NCBI RefSeq assembly: GCF_029350945.1
Contig: NZ_JARKMS010000002.1
Span: forward strand, 545,984-609,983
Reading direction: 5' to 3'
From: Maribacter huludaoensis
Lineage (GTDB): Bacteria > Bacteroidota > Bacteroidia > Flavobacteriales > Flavobacteriaceae
Length of the DNA: 64,000 nucleotides
Of the stretch, positions 19,761 through 28,913 are shown piece by piece; within the stretch, counting starts at the first letter, position 1; the number at the start of each line of letters is the position of its first letter. A program made the position numbers and the translations under genes. A model generated the notes under the pieces. The model did no database searches and was not told the origin of the DNA. It saw nothing but the letters and a program-made list of their open reading frames with translations.

Positions 19761-21047
19761 ATGTCAGACAAAGCTATTTTAGAATATAATGGTGAAAAAT
19801 TCGAGTTTCCTATTATTAAAGGAACCGAAAATGAACTTGCAATAGATATCAAATCATTGCGTTCGGTAACCAAAGGAATTATAACTATTGATCCAGGTTA
19901 TAAAAACACAGGATCGTGTGAAAGTGCAATTACTTTTTTAGATGGCGAGAAAGGTATTTTACGTTACAGAGGGTACTCAATAGAAGAATTAGCTGAGAAA
20001 GCGGATTTCTTGGAAGTTGCTTATGCATTAATATTTGGAAATTTACCAAATAAAGAAGAGCTGTCTAAATTTCATAAGGATATTAAAGACGAATCTCATG
20101 TAGATGAAGAAATGAAAAAGATATTGGATGGTTTTCCAAAATCTGCTCACCCAATGGGTGTTCTGTCATCGTTAACCAGTGCGTTGATTGCATTTAACCC
20201 ATCTACGGTAGATGTAAGTTCAGATGAAGATATGTACCATGCCATTGTACGTATTTTAGCGAAATTCCCAGTTCTTGTAGCTTGGACTTTGCGTAAAAAG
20301 AAAGGACTTCCTTTAGATTATGGAGATGATAGTTTAGGCTATGTAGAGAACATTCATAAAATGATGTTCAAGCGTCCTAACCAAGATTATAAACAAAACA
20401 AGGTTGTCATAGAGGCATTGGACAAATTATTGATTTTGCATGCGGATCATGAGCAAAACTGTTCTACTAGTACAGTTCGTATCGTTGGGTCTTCACATGC
20501 CGGTTTGTTCGCATCTTTATCTGCCGGTATTTCTGCTCTTTGGGGACCATTGCACGGTGGTGCCAACCAAGCGGTATTAGAAATGCTTGAGGCTATTGAA
20601 GCTGATGGTGGCGATACTAAAAAGTATATGGCTAAAGCTAAGGATAAATCTGACCCGTTCAGATTAATGGGCTTCGGTCATAGAGTATACAAAAACTTTG
20701 ATCCCCGTGCCAAAATTATTAAAGTTGCTGCAGATGAGGTGTTAGCTGATCTAGGAATAGATGATCCTATTTTGGATATTGCAAAAGGCCTGGAAAAAGA
20801 AGCGCTTGAAGATCAGTATTTTGTAGATAGAAAATTATACCCGAATGTGGATTTCTATTCAGGTATTATATATAGAGCTTTAGGTATACCAACAGAAATG
20901 TTTACGGTAATGTTCGCTCTTGGTAGATTGCCAGGGTGGATCGCTCAGTGGAGAGAAATGAGGTTGAACGGTGAACCTATCGGTAGGCCAAGACAAGTTT
21001 ATGTTGGTGAAAATTTAAGACCTTTTGTCGAACTTGATAAAAGGTAG
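19761..21047 (+). CDS. gltA: Citrate synthase
   Basis: 428 aa, condenses oxaloacetate and acetyl-CoA at the entry to the TCA cycle. It has the N-terminal GxxLxYRGY-type element (GEKGILRYRGYSIEELAE) and the catalytic histidines in WGPLHGGANQAVLEML and MGFGHRVYKNFDPRAKI. A further active-site region is VDFYSGIIYRALG. The length fits the type II (hexameric, often NADH-sensitive) class. It has its own promoter and terminator, so it is probably monocistronic. Confidence 0.97.
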   Translation: MSDKAILEYNGEKFEFPIIKGTENELAIDIKSLRSVTKGIITIDPGYKNTGSCESAITFLDGEKGILRYRGYSIEELAEKADFLEVAYALIFGNLPNKEELSKFHKDIKDESHVDEEMKKILDGFPKSAHPMGVLSSLTSALIAFNPSTVDVSSDEDMYHAIVRILAKFPVLVAWTLRKKKGLPLDYGDDSLGYVENIHKMMFKRPNQDYKQNKVVIEALDKLLILHADHEQNCSTSTVRIVGSSHAGLFASLSAGISALWGPLHGGANQAVLEMLEAIEADGGDTKKYMAKAKDKSDPFRLMGFGHRVYKNFDPRAKIIKVAADEVLADLGIDDPILDIAKGLEKEALEDQYFVDRKLYPNVDFYSGIIYRALGIPTEMFTVMFALGRLPGWIAQWREMRLNGEPIGRPRQVYVGENLRPFVELDKR

Positions 21048-21072
21048 ATTGCTACCGTTAATAAAAAAACAA

Positions 21073-21107
21073 AAAGCTCTTTTAATTTTTAAAGGGGCTT
21101 TTTTTTT
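21073..21107 (+). terminator. Intrinsic terminator after the citrate synthase gene
   Basis: AAAGCTCTTT pairs with AAAGGGGCTTT (one wobble and one bulged G), followed by a T9 run ending at 21107. Confidence 0.8.
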
Positions 21108-21141
21108 GTGCCAGTTTTAATTCAGATTTAAATAAATACAA

Positions 21142-22056
21142 ATGTTACAGTTAAATATTAACGACGAAATTTCACCTTTGAAAGCCGTTGTTTTAGGAAT
21201 AGCCAAAAGTTCTGGACCAACACCAACTTTGGAAGAGGCTTATGATCCAAAATCTGCAGAACATATTAAAGCGGGTACATACCCCGTTGAAGCTGATATG
21301 ATTGCAGAAATGGAAGCTTTTAGAAAGGTTTTTGAGAAGTATGATGTTAAGGTCTTTAGACCTGAAGTTCTTGAAGATTGTAATCAAATATTTACTAGGG
21401 ATATAGCTTTTGTAATAGAAGATAAATTAATAAAAGCCAATATACTGCCTGATCGAGAACAAGAGGTTGAGGCAATATTACATGTTTTGGATAAAATTGA
21501 TGACAATAATATATTAACTCCGCCAGAAGATGTTCATGTTGAAGGAGGTGATGTAATGCCTTGGAACGATTATATTTTTGTAGGTACCTATACCGCAAAA
21601 GATTATCGTTCTTTTATTACAGCAAGAACAAATAAGGCAGCTGTTGATTACTTGAAAAAACAATTTCCGCATAAAACGGTTAAATCATTCGAACTTAGAA
21701 AATCTAACACAGTAGCTAAAGAGAATGCGCTGCATTTAGATTGTTGTTTTCAGCCTTTGGGTAACGGAAAAGCTATTATACATAAAAACGGGTTCTTGAT
21801 AGAGGAAGAGTACCAGTGGCTGGTTGATTTTTTTGGTAAGGAAAATATTTTTGAGATAGATGCAAATGAAATGTACCATATGTATAGTAATGTTTTTTCT
21901 ATATCGCCAGATGTAGTCGTTTCTGAAAAAAACTTTACACGTTTAAACAATTGGTTGCGAGAGCAAGGCTTTACGGTAGAGGAAATACCGTACGCAGAAA
22001 TATCAAAACAAGAAGGGTTGTTGCGTTGTAGTACATTACCCTTGATCAGATCATAA
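21142..22056 (+). CDS. Guanidine-group-modifying hydrolase, DDAH/arginine-deiminase-like
   Basis: 304 aa, pentein-fold amidinotransferase superfamily. Expected active-site residues are in place: TRDIAF (R86, D87), EGGD (134-137), a catalytic His in ALHLDCC (H198) and the nucleophile Cys in LLRCSTLPL (C296). The superfamily hydrolyses arginine, methylarginine or similar guanidines, releasing ammonia or methylamines. Which substrate is used cannot be told from the sequence. It lies 35 bases upstream of a second, distinct member of the same superfamily, suggesting a shared operon and pathway. Confidence 0.85.
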   Translation: MLQLNINDEISPLKAVVLGIAKSSGPTPTLEEAYDPKSAEHIKAGTYPVEADMIAEMEAFRKVFEKYDVKVFRPEVLEDCNQIFTRDIAFVIEDKLIKANILPDREQEVEAILHVLDKIDDNNILTPPEDVHVEGGDVMPWNDYIFVGTYTAKDYRSFITARTNKAAVDYLKKQFPHKTVKSFELRKSNTVAKENALHLDCCFQPLGNGKAIIHKNGFLIEEEYQWLVDFFGKENIFEIDANEMYHMYSNVFSISPDVVVSEKNFTRLNNWLREQGFTVEEIPYAEISKQEGLLRCSTLPLIRS

Positions 22057-22091
22057 TTCATAAAACAACAAACAATTTAATTAGTACCCCT

Positions 22092-23021
22092 ATGCAAATA
22101 ACAAATACAATATTGATGATCCGCCCGGTATCCTTTAGGATGAACGAGCAGACCGCTGTGAACAACTACTTCATGGAAGATATTGATATGAAGAATCAAG
22201 AAATAAACAAGAAAGCCCAAGAGGAGTTTGATGCTTTTGTATCCGTATTAAAAGATAAAGGAGTTAATGTTATAGTAGTTCAAGATACCAAAGAGCCAGA
22301 TACACCAGATAGTATTTTTCCCAATAACTGGATTTCTTTCCATGCCAACGGTACGGTAGGTGTATACCCAATGTTTGCAGAAAATAGAAGAAATGAAAGA
22401 AGAGAAGATGTTTTTGAGATATTGGAAGAGAACGGTTTTAAAATTAATGATGTTATAGATTATACTTCTGCCGAAGATGAAGAACTGTATCTTGAGGGTA
22501 CTGGTAGTATATTATTGGATAGGGTAAACAAAAAAGCATATTGCGCACTCTCTGAACGGGCGGATGAAGATTTGTTCATTGAATTTTGTGAAGATTTTGA
22601 TTTCTTTCCGGTTATATTTACGGCTAACCAGTCTGTAGACGGTAAAAGATTGCCCATCTACCACACCAATGTAATGATGGCTCTGGCGGAAAATTTTGTA
22701 GTTATATGTGCAGATACCATTGATGACAAGAAAGAACGTAAAAATGTGTTGGACCATCTTAAAAAAGATGGAAAGGAAGTAATCGCTATTACCGAACAAC
22801 AAATGCATCATTTTGCAGGAAATATGCTTCAAGTACTAGGTAGCGATGATAAAAGATATATGGTTATGAGTTCTGCTGCTTATCATAGTTTACGACCAGA
22901 GCAAGTTGCGCAAATTGAGAATCACTGTGGTATACTGCACAGTTCTTTACATACTATTGAAACTTGTGGAGGTGGTAGTGCCCGCTGTATGATGGCAGAA
23001 GTGTTTCTTCCAAAGAACTAA
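22092..23021 (+). CDS. ctlX: CtlX-like amidinotransferase-superfamily hydrolase
   Basis: 309 aa. The architecture matches the CtlX group (citrulline-utilisation hydrolase/arginine-deiminase-related): MIRPVSFRMNEQTAVNNYF at the N-terminus, SIFPNNWISFH, YLEGTGSILLD, YHTNVMMAL (catalytic His region) and a C-terminal CGGGSARCMMAEVFLP with the likely nucleophile Cys299. It is clearly different in sequence from the upstream DDAH-like enzyme. The CtlX name is by family resemblance and the reaction has been little studied. A terminator follows directly. Confidence 0.8.
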   Translation: MQITNTILMIRPVSFRMNEQTAVNNYFMEDIDMKNQEINKKAQEEFDAFVSVLKDKGVNVIVVQDTKEPDTPDSIFPNNWISFHANGTVGVYPMFAENRRNERREDVFEILEENGFKINDVIDYTSAEDEELYLEGTGSILLDRVNKKAYCALSERADEDLFIEFCEDFDFFPVIFTANQSVDGKRLPIYHTNVMMALAENFVVICADTIDDKKERKNVLDHLKKDGKEVIAITEQQMHHFAGNMLQVLGSDDKRYMVMSSAAYHSLRPEQVAQIENHCGILHSSLHTIETCGGGSARCMMAEVFLPKN

Positions 23022-23028
23022 ATTGAAT

Positions 23029-23072
23029 AGTTACCCTGTTGAAATTATATATTTTAATGGGGTAACTTTTTT
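23029..23072 (+). terminator. Intrinsic terminator after the ctlX-like gene
   Basis: AGTTACCC (23029-23036)/GGGTAACT (23060-23067), perfect 8 bp with a 23-base AT-rich loop, then a T6 run. Confidence 0.8.
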
Positions 23073-23126
23073 GTAAAGTATTCGCTATCTTCATAGGGGT
23101 TAGGTGTTTTACATATTTATATCACT

Positions 23127-23729
23127 ATGAAGTCAAAACCATTTTGCGTTGTTTTAGTATTATCTGTCTTCGGCTATCTGTTCGTTTGGGCAAATACGCC
23201 CAAGATTTCTAAATACGGACCGGTAGAGCTAACATCTAAAAGTTCTAACCAAGATTATGATAAGATGATGGATGTACTTACCCATCAACGTTGTATGAAT
23301 TGTCATCCTAGTGATGATATTCCTAAGCAGGGAGATGAAAGTCATCCTCATTATTTTGGTATGGCCAGGGGAGAAGATGATCATGGTTTTGAAGCTACTA
23401 ATTGTAACACCTGTCATCAATCAGAAAATAATTTAAATTCTGGAGTTCCCGGTGCACCACATTGGGCATTGGCTCCGGCTTCCATGGCTTGGGAAGGACT
23501 GACAAGGAAGGAAATTGCAGAACGATTGTTGGATATGACCATGAATGGCAATAGAAGTCATGAAGATCTAGTTAAACACATGACAGAGGATGATCTTGTA
23601 CTTTGGGCATGGGAACCAGGTATAGATGCCAATGGTAAGCAACGATCTTTACCACCTGTTTCTAAAGAAGAATTTAAGGAGGCGGTTGAAAATTGGTTTG
23701 CCAACGGGGCAATAATCCCATCTAAATAA
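23127..23729 (+). CDS. Exported dihaem cytochrome c-like protein
   Basis: 200 aa. It starts with a hydrophobic export segment ([16 protein letters not shown], residues 8-23) and carries two CxxCH haem motifs, CMNCH (56-60) and CNTCH (93-97), in a histidine- and acid-rich domain. It is followed after 8 bases by the iron-sulphur subunit and then the molybdenum subunit of a hydroxylase, so it is probably the electron acceptor of that enzyme in the periplasm. The physiological partner is inferred from gene order only. Confidence 0.85.
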   Translation: MKSKPFCVVLVLSVFGYLFVWANTPKISKYGPVELTSKSSNQDYDKMMDVLTHQRCMNCHPSDDIPKQGDESHPHYFGMARGEDDHGFEATNCNTCHQSENNLNSGVPGAPHWALAPASMAWEGLTRKEIAERLLDMTMNGNRSHEDLVKHMTEDDLVLWAWEPGIDANGKQRSLPPVSKEEFKEAVENWFANGAIIPSK

Positions 23730-23737
23730 TAAATTTT

Positions 23738-24229
23738 ATGGAAATTTCTATGACTGTTAACGGTATGCATAAAACCGTTTCTATAGCAGATGAAAACACC
23801 CCTTTACTATGGGTCGTAAGAGACACTTTAGGTTTAAAGGGAACTAAATTTGGCTGTGGAAAGGCAGCGTGTGGCGCTTGTACCTTGCATGTAGATGGTG
23901 AAGCGGTGCGTTCATGCTCTTATCCGGTAAAATTTGCGGAAGGTAAAGATGTGACTACTATTGAAGGTTTAGGAGATAGAGAAAATCCGCATCCAGTTCA
24001 ACAAGCTTGGATAGATGAAGTTGTGCCTCAATGTGGCTATTGCCAGCCTGGTTTTATGATGGCTACAGCTGCCCTTTTAAATAAAGTGTCCAAACCTACC
24101 GATGAGGATATTGATAATAATATTATAAATGTATGTCGATGTGGTACCTATTATCGAATGCGAAAAGCTATACATAAAGCTGCAGAGTTGCATTCGAAGA
24201 AAGAAATTTATGAATCTAAAGAGTTATAA
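23738..24229 (+). CDS. [2Fe-2S] subunit of a molybdenum hydroxylase
   Basis: 163 aa, small subunit of the xanthine dehydrogenase family (isoquinoline 1-oxidoreductase/CoxS type). The plant-ferredoxin cluster has C40, C45, C48 and C60 ([14 protein letters not shown]...RSC). The second cluster domain has CGYCQPGF (C99, C102) and CRCG (C133, C135). It passes electrons from the molybdenum centre to an outside acceptor, here probably the upstream cytochrome c. The large subunit starts 3 bases after its stop. Confidence 0.95.
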   Translation: MEISMTVNGMHKTVSIADENTPLLWVVRDTLGLKGTKFGCGKAACGACTLHVDGEAVRSCSYPVKFAEGKDVTTIEGLGDRENPHPVQQAWIDEVVPQCGYCQPGFMMATAALLNKVSKPTDEDIDNNIINVCRCGTYYRMRKAIHKAAELHSKKEIYESKEL

Positions 24230-24232
24230 TAG

Positions 24233-26407
24233 ATGGCTGATAAAGGAAATGATTCAAAAAAAACTTCTAGACGTAAATTCTTGATTAAAGGTGGTTTGGG
24301 AACTGTTGGTGTAGTTGCAATTGGTGCATACATTTTTAGGAATCCAATTCGTAGAGAATTATTAGGATTTGCAAATTCACTTGAAGCTCCTTACACGGAT
24401 AATACCGATAAACCCATGATGTGGTTTGAAGTGACCAAGATCAACGAAATTCTGTTGCATTCTCCTAAAATGGAAATGGGGCAGGGGACATTTACTGGAA
24501 TTGCCCAAATGGCCGCAGATGAACTGTCGGTTTCCATGGATCAGATAAAGGTTGTCCATGCCGCTTCATCTACCGGTAATGTTGATAGCTTTGCAACAGG
24601 CGGTAGTACTTCAATTTCAGGATTATGGGAACCTTTAAGGGAACTCGCTGCCATGCTTAGGGTTATGCTTATAAAGGAAGCTGCTCGTAAGATGAATGTC
24701 GGTATTGATGAACTTTCAGTAGAAAACGGTATCATATCGGCTAAGGGAAAAAGTTTAACGTATGCACTTGCGGCAGAGGGTGTTGAAAATTGGGAGATAC
24801 CTGATGTTCCTGCTTTGAAAGATATAAAAGATTATAAATTTATAGGTAAGCCGGTGCCGAGGGTAGATTTGGATGCTAAGGTATATGGCAATCCCATTTT
24901 TGGGATGGATGCAGAAATGCCGGGAATGCTCTACGGTGCAGTTGTAAGGCCTTCAAAAATTGGGTCAACTTTTGTAAGCGCGGATATCTCGGCAGCAGAG
25001 CACATGCCGGGTGTAGTAAAAATAATAGTTGAAGATGATTTTGTTGGCGTAGTCGCCAATTCTATGATGGAAGCTGAGCATGCCAAAAATGCCATAAACG
25101 TTACATGGGGAAACTATGGGGATTTAGATACTGCAGCCATTAAAAATATGATGACCGTTGGTAACGGTAATTCTACCACCATACAGAAAAATGGTAATGC
25201 TTTTGGTGAGGATGATGATTTTGAAATATTAGAATTTAGAAGTCCTATTGGGGCACATGCGCAAATTGAACCTAATGGTGTTGTGGCTTCTGTAGATGGT
25301 GACAGCGCTACCATAAAAATTTCAACACAAGTTGTAAGTATAACTAGAAAAGAAGTTGCAAAACGCTTAGGTTTAGATACCGAAAAAGTGAATATTGTGC
25401 CTACTTATCTAGGTGGTGGTTTTGGTAGAAGGTTGCATACGCCACATGCTGTACAGGCAGCTGTAATGTCTAAAGCTGTAGGTAAACCTGTGAAATATTT
25501 TTTTAGTAGAAAAGAGGAGTTTCAGCATGATATGTTTCGCCCGCCAACACATCATATTATTAAGGGGAAATTAAACAGTGAAGGTTTTTTAGATACGCTG
25601 GAACATGAGTTTGTAAGTGGTGATGTGGCTACAGATTCAGCTTTAATACCCAATTTTTTGACTAACTTTTTAGGGGCAGATGTAGGCGCTATTCGTGGCG
25701 GATTTATTCAATACACTGCTATTCCTAACTTTAGGGCGGTTTATTGGCATGTAGTTTTGCCTTTTGCAACTAGTTGGTGGCGTAGTTTAGGTTTATTGGC
25801 CAACACTTTTGCTATGGAAAGCTTTATAGATGAAATGGCAATTAAGGCAAAAAAGAATGCTGTAGAATTTAGAATAGGCCAAATTGGCGAGTCGCCTATT
25901 GATGTTAGGTTAAAAAATGTAATTAAAGCAGCAGCTAAAAAAGCAAATTATCATGAAGAAGTCATAAATGGCCGTGCAATGGGCTTTGCTGCTTCCATAG
26001 ATGCTAATACACCTTGCGCCCAAGTAGCCGAGGTCTCTATTGTAGATAATGAAATAGTTGTACATAAGGTAACCGTAGCTATGGATCCAGGTTTGGCGGT
26101 AAATCCGGATCAAATACGTGCACAATGCGAAGGTTGTGTGATCATGGGGATAAGTGCAGTGCTCTATGAAGAAATGTTTGTAGAAAATGGAGAATTGACC
26201 CCGACCATTTACGGTCCATATCAAATGGCTTTAATGAAAAACGCCCCTAAAGAAATTGATGTGGTTCTACTACAGGGTAAAGATACGCCTGGTGCGGTAG
26301 GGGAGCCACCTCTAGGACCAATTGGTGCAGCAATAGCAAATGCTGTTAGACGCTTAACTGGAGAAAGATTAACGGAGTTGCCCTTAAAATTATCTAAGAC
26401 GGTTTAA
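24233..26407 (+). CDS. Molybdopterin-binding large subunit, Tat-exported
   Basis: 724 aa, isoquinoline 1-oxidoreductase beta-subunit-like (xanthine dehydrogenase family). A twin-arginine signal is visible (SRRKFLIKG at 12-20 followed by a hydrophobic stretch), placing the folded enzyme across the inner membrane. Cofactor-binding parts include FATGGSTSISG, TYLGGGFGRRLHTPHAVQAA and the C-terminal AVGEPPLGP with the expected catalytic Glu691. Substrate unknown: the family oxidises N-heterocycles or aldehydes. No molybdenum cofactor maturation gene lies nearby. Cytochrome c, Fe-S subunit and this gene form one tight unit. Confidence 0.92.
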   Translation: MADKGNDSKKTSRRKFLIKGGLGTVGVVAIGAYIFRNPIRRELLGFANSLEAPYTDNTDKPMMWFEVTKINEILLHSPKMEMGQGTFTGIAQMAADELSVSMDQIKVVHAASSTGNVDSFATGGSTSISGLWEPLRELAAMLRVMLIKEAARKMNVGIDELSVENGIISAKGKSLTYALAAEGVENWEIPDVPALKDIKDYKFIGKPVPRVDLDAKVYGNPIFGMDAEMPGMLYGAVVRPSKIGSTFVSADISAAEHMPGVVKIIVEDDFVGVVANSMMEAEHAKNAINVTWGNYGDLDTAAIKNMMTVGNGNSTTIQKNGNAFGEDDDFEILEFRSPIGAHAQIEPNGVVASVDGDSATIKISTQVVSITRKEVAKRLGLDTEKVNIVPTYLGGGFGRRLHTPHAVQAAVMSKAVGKPVKYFFSRKEEFQHDMFRPPTHHIIKGKLNSEGFLDTLEHEFVSGDVATDSALIPNFLTNFLGADVGAIRGGFIQYTAIPNFRAVYWHVVLPFATSWWRSLGLLANTFAMESFIDEMAIKAKKNAVEFRIGQIGESPIDVRLKNVIKAAAKKANYHEEVINGRAMGFAASIDANTPCAQVAEVSIVDNEIVVHKVTVAMDPGLAVNPDQIRAQCEGCVIMGISAVLYEEMFVENGELTPTIYGPYQMALMKNAPKEIDVVLLQGKDTPGAVGEPPLGPIGAAIANAVRRLTGERLTELPLKLSKTV

Positions 26408-26422
26408 GGTAAGGGTGTTATA

Positions 26423-27859
26423 TCAGTTGGCATTTTTTTGATTGGCAATATTCTTGATCATTCCGCCAAAGATAAAATAGTGAAAAGGTACTATACTGTA
26501 CCAATATAATCTACCTCTTAATCCTCGTGGTCTAAATGTTGCGGTTTGATGAAGAATATTGTTTTCGTCAATCTTAAACTCTAGCCATGCTTCGCCGGGT
26601 AGTTTCATTTCGGCAAATAGTAATAATCGTTTGGCTTTTTTATCCGCTAGTAATACCCGCCAAAAATCCAATGAGTCACCTGCAAAAATTTTATGTGCAT
26701 GTGTTCTGCCACGTCGTAGTCCAACTCCACCAGAAAGCTTGTCTATAAAGCCCCTTATTTTCCAGAGCCAATTTCCGTAGTACCATCCGGTTTCACCGCC
26801 AATACTCCAAATGCGCTCTAGAACCTCATCAGGATTTGAAATTTTAAGTTGTTTGTAATCTTTAAGAATGCCATATTTAGGCACCTGTATGTGTTTTTCC
26901 AAATTGTCCACAAAACGACCACTGATCATACTGTCTTTCCAACTACTGATCACTAAGTTCTGTTCTATTTTTTTAAAGGCCAAATCAATAGCATCTTTGT
27001 ATGTATGAGGCGTAATGCCAAGTATGTCTTGCAAACGTGTGTCCTTTGCTACTACTTCTATCTTCATGCTGTCTACCAAGTTTAATGCAAGCTTGTATGA
27101 TGTTGAGGTTACAAAGTATAGCCAATATGATGATAGTTTAGGTGTCATGACCGGTACTGTCCAAATCCAGTTTTTAAAACCTCTTACTTCTGCATACTTA
27201 TGGAGCATTTCCTTATAGGTAAGAACGTTTGGTCCTGCAATGTCAAAAGACTCGTTGTAGGTTTTGTCATTACCCAATACTCCTGTTAAAAAGGTAATAA
27301 CGTCACGTATGGCAATGGGTTGCGTTTTTGTCAATACCCATTTGGGAGTAATCATTACCGGTAATTTTTCACATAAATCCCGAATGATCTCAAAAGAGGA
27401 ACTTCCGGAACCTACAATAATTCCGGCTCTTAAAACTGTTAGGTTAAAATTGCCTTGGTAAAGTATATCCTCCACATTTTTTCGTGACTGTAAATGTTTT
27501 GAAAGATTTTTATCATTGACAATTCCACTTAAATAAACTACTTGCTTAATTTGAGTTTTGGAAACATACTTGTTAAAATTCTCAGCAGTTTTCGCCTCCA
27601 TTTCATCAAAGTCCTGTGTAGAAGAACTCATAGAGTGAATTAAAAAATAAGCGGCGTCTATATCTTTTGGGACTACATTTTCTTTAGGCTCCTCTAAAAA
27701 ATCAATCTCAATGACTTCTATCAGATTTCTTGTTTCTTTGTCTACCGAAAGTCTAGTTTCATCACGTACCGCACAAACAATTTCATGTCCCATTTCTAAA
27801 AGCTGCGGTAGAAGTCGCATACCTATATAACCATTGGCACCGGTGAGTAGTATCTTCAT
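26423..27859 (-). CDS. NAD(P)-binding SDR-like protein with DUF2867 domain
   Basis: 478 aa. The N-terminal half is an atypical extended short-chain dehydrogenase: LLTGANGYIGMRLLPQLL (GxxGxxG nucleotide loop, residues 4-21), then YFLIHSMSS and VVYLSGIV. The C-terminal ~170 residues match DUF2867, with GGETGWYYGNWLWKIRGF and FRPRGLRGRLYWYSIVPFH. The domain pair is common in Bacteroidetes with no firm function. Its start overlaps the stop of the DUF1648 gene by one base (TAATG), so the two are translated together. Confidence 0.85.
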   Translation of the reverse strand: MKILLTGANGYIGMRLLPQLLEMGHEIVCAVRDETRLSVDKETRNLIEVIEIDFLEEPKENVVPKDIDAAYFLIHSMSSSTQDFDEMEAKTAENFNKYVSKTQIKQVVYLSGIVNDKNLSKHLQSRKNVEDILYQGNFNLTVLRAGIIVGSGSSSFEIIRDLCEKLPVMITPKWVLTKTQPIAIRDVITFLTGVLGNDKTYNESFDIAGPNVLTYKEMLHKYAEVRGFKNWIWTVPVMTPKLSSYWLYFVTSTSYKLALNLVDSMKIEVVAKDTRLQDILGITPHTYKDAIDLAFKKIEQNLVISSWKDSMISGRFVDNLEKHIQVPKYGILKDYKQLKISNPDEVLERIWSIGGETGWYYGNWLWKIRGFIDKLSGGVGLRRGRTHAHKIFAGDSLDFWRVLLADKKAKRLLLFAEMKLPGEAWLEFKIDENNILHQTATFRPRGLRGRLYWYSIVPFHYFIFGGMIKNIANQKNAN

Positions 27860-28371
27860 TATTTAGGTATTTTGAACATCATAAAGATGTAATAAATTGG
27901 TAGTAAGGTCACAACTGCCACAATTATTAATGATAGGCTTGAGATTTTAAACCCTATGTCTATTTTATAAGCTTGCAATATGGTTTCTATAATTACAGGA
28001 GTAGCTATAATTGCTATTAACAAGTTCATTAATATCAACATTTGTAATGACATGTTGTAAACTTGTGGAGCATTCTTTTCTGTTACCTTAACCGGATAAT
28101 TCATGTTCCAAGGTTTTACTTTTTTTATAATTAGATAAAGTAGTGTGTAAGTAAAACACATTATCAAAGGTAGTGTCCAAATAGTATTTTTCTTGCCATA
28201 CCCGTCAACGTCTCCTCTGTAATTAAAATGTGAAGGAATAGTTTCGGGTAAATCAGCATAAAAAATTGCAATGACTAGTAAATTTAAAGCTAGTATTATC
28301 CACCCGGCGAAAATCAAGCTTTGTTGATTTTTTGTAAGATTTATAGCTATTTTAGGCAGATTTGCGAACAT
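27859..28371 (-). CDS. DUF1648-type membrane protein
   Basis: 170 aa, four hydrophobic segments. The DUF1648 signature is LPETIPSHFNYRGDVDGYGKK between the first two helices. Function unknown. It ends one base into the start of the SDR/DUF2867 gene and begins 1 base after the next gene upstream, so the three leftward genes form a single unit. Confidence 0.75.
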   Translation of the reverse strand: MFANLPKIAINLTKNQQSLIFAGWIILALNLLVIAIFYADLPETIPSHFNYRGDVDGYGKKNTIWTLPLIMCFTYTLLYLIIKKVKPWNMNYPVKVTEKNAPQVYNMSLQMLILMNLLIAIIATPVIIETILQAYKIDIGFKISSLSLIIVAVVTLLPIYYIFMMFKIPK

Positions 28372-28372
28372 A

Positions 28373-28798
28373 TTATAGGTCTTCTATTGATGTTGGTGCA
28401 TTATCGGCCTTATAGTCCAATATTTTTTTGAAGAATTTCTGAACGGCTTTGGTATCAGATGCTACTTTTATAAAATGATGGTCTTTATAGATAGAATAAA
28501 CAGATGCTTCACCTTTATATATAGAAAGTTTGTAATAAGGGACCACCAATGCATATGATTCTAACAATGATCGGAACCCTACTATGATTCCTTTTGGTCT
28601 CATTTCTATATTGCACGTATCTCTATTATTATCTAAAATCAATAAATTTCTAATTTCAATACTCGTTTCCGTAATTATTAATTTTGGAGAACCTATACCG
28701 TTCAAAGACCATCTTTCTTTCAAAGTAAAAGGTTTGCCCACTTCAGTGTCAATTTTTCTTGAAATCTCTTTGTTATTATAAGTTACGTTTACGAGCAT
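28373..28798 (-). CDS. Unrecognised cytosolic protein
   Basis: 141 aa, no signal peptide or membrane segment, beta-rich pattern (ERWSLNGIGSPKLIITETSIEI; MRPKGIIVGFRSLLESYALV; YYKLSIYKGEASVYSIY) ending in a lysine-rich helix and an acidic tail. It resembles small PH-like or YcxB-like folds only loosely and no family is claimed. First gene of the leftward three-gene unit and divergent from argS. Confidence 0.65.
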   Translation of the reverse strand: MLVNVTYNNKEISRKIDTEVGKPFTLKERWSLNGIGSPKLIITETSIEIRNLLILDNNRDTCNIEMRPKGIIVGFRSLLESYALVVPYYKLSIYKGEASVYSIYKDHHFIKVASDTKAVQKFFKKILDYKADNAPTSIEDL

Positions 28799-28884
28799 GG
28801 TAAAATTGTTGCGCAGTTTTCATTAAAGTTAACGAAATGCCGAATCAATGCCGCATCTGTTCATCTTAAAGCATAAAAAATGTT

Positions 28885-28892
28885 TAATTTTG
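28885..28892 (+). promoter_or_regulatory. -7 box upstream of argS
   Basis: TAATTTTG matches TAnnTTTG exactly, 21 bases before the GTG start of argS. No clear -33 TTG. Confidence 0.45.
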
Positions 28893-28913
28893 CAGCCTTA
28901 ATTAAACGTTTTG

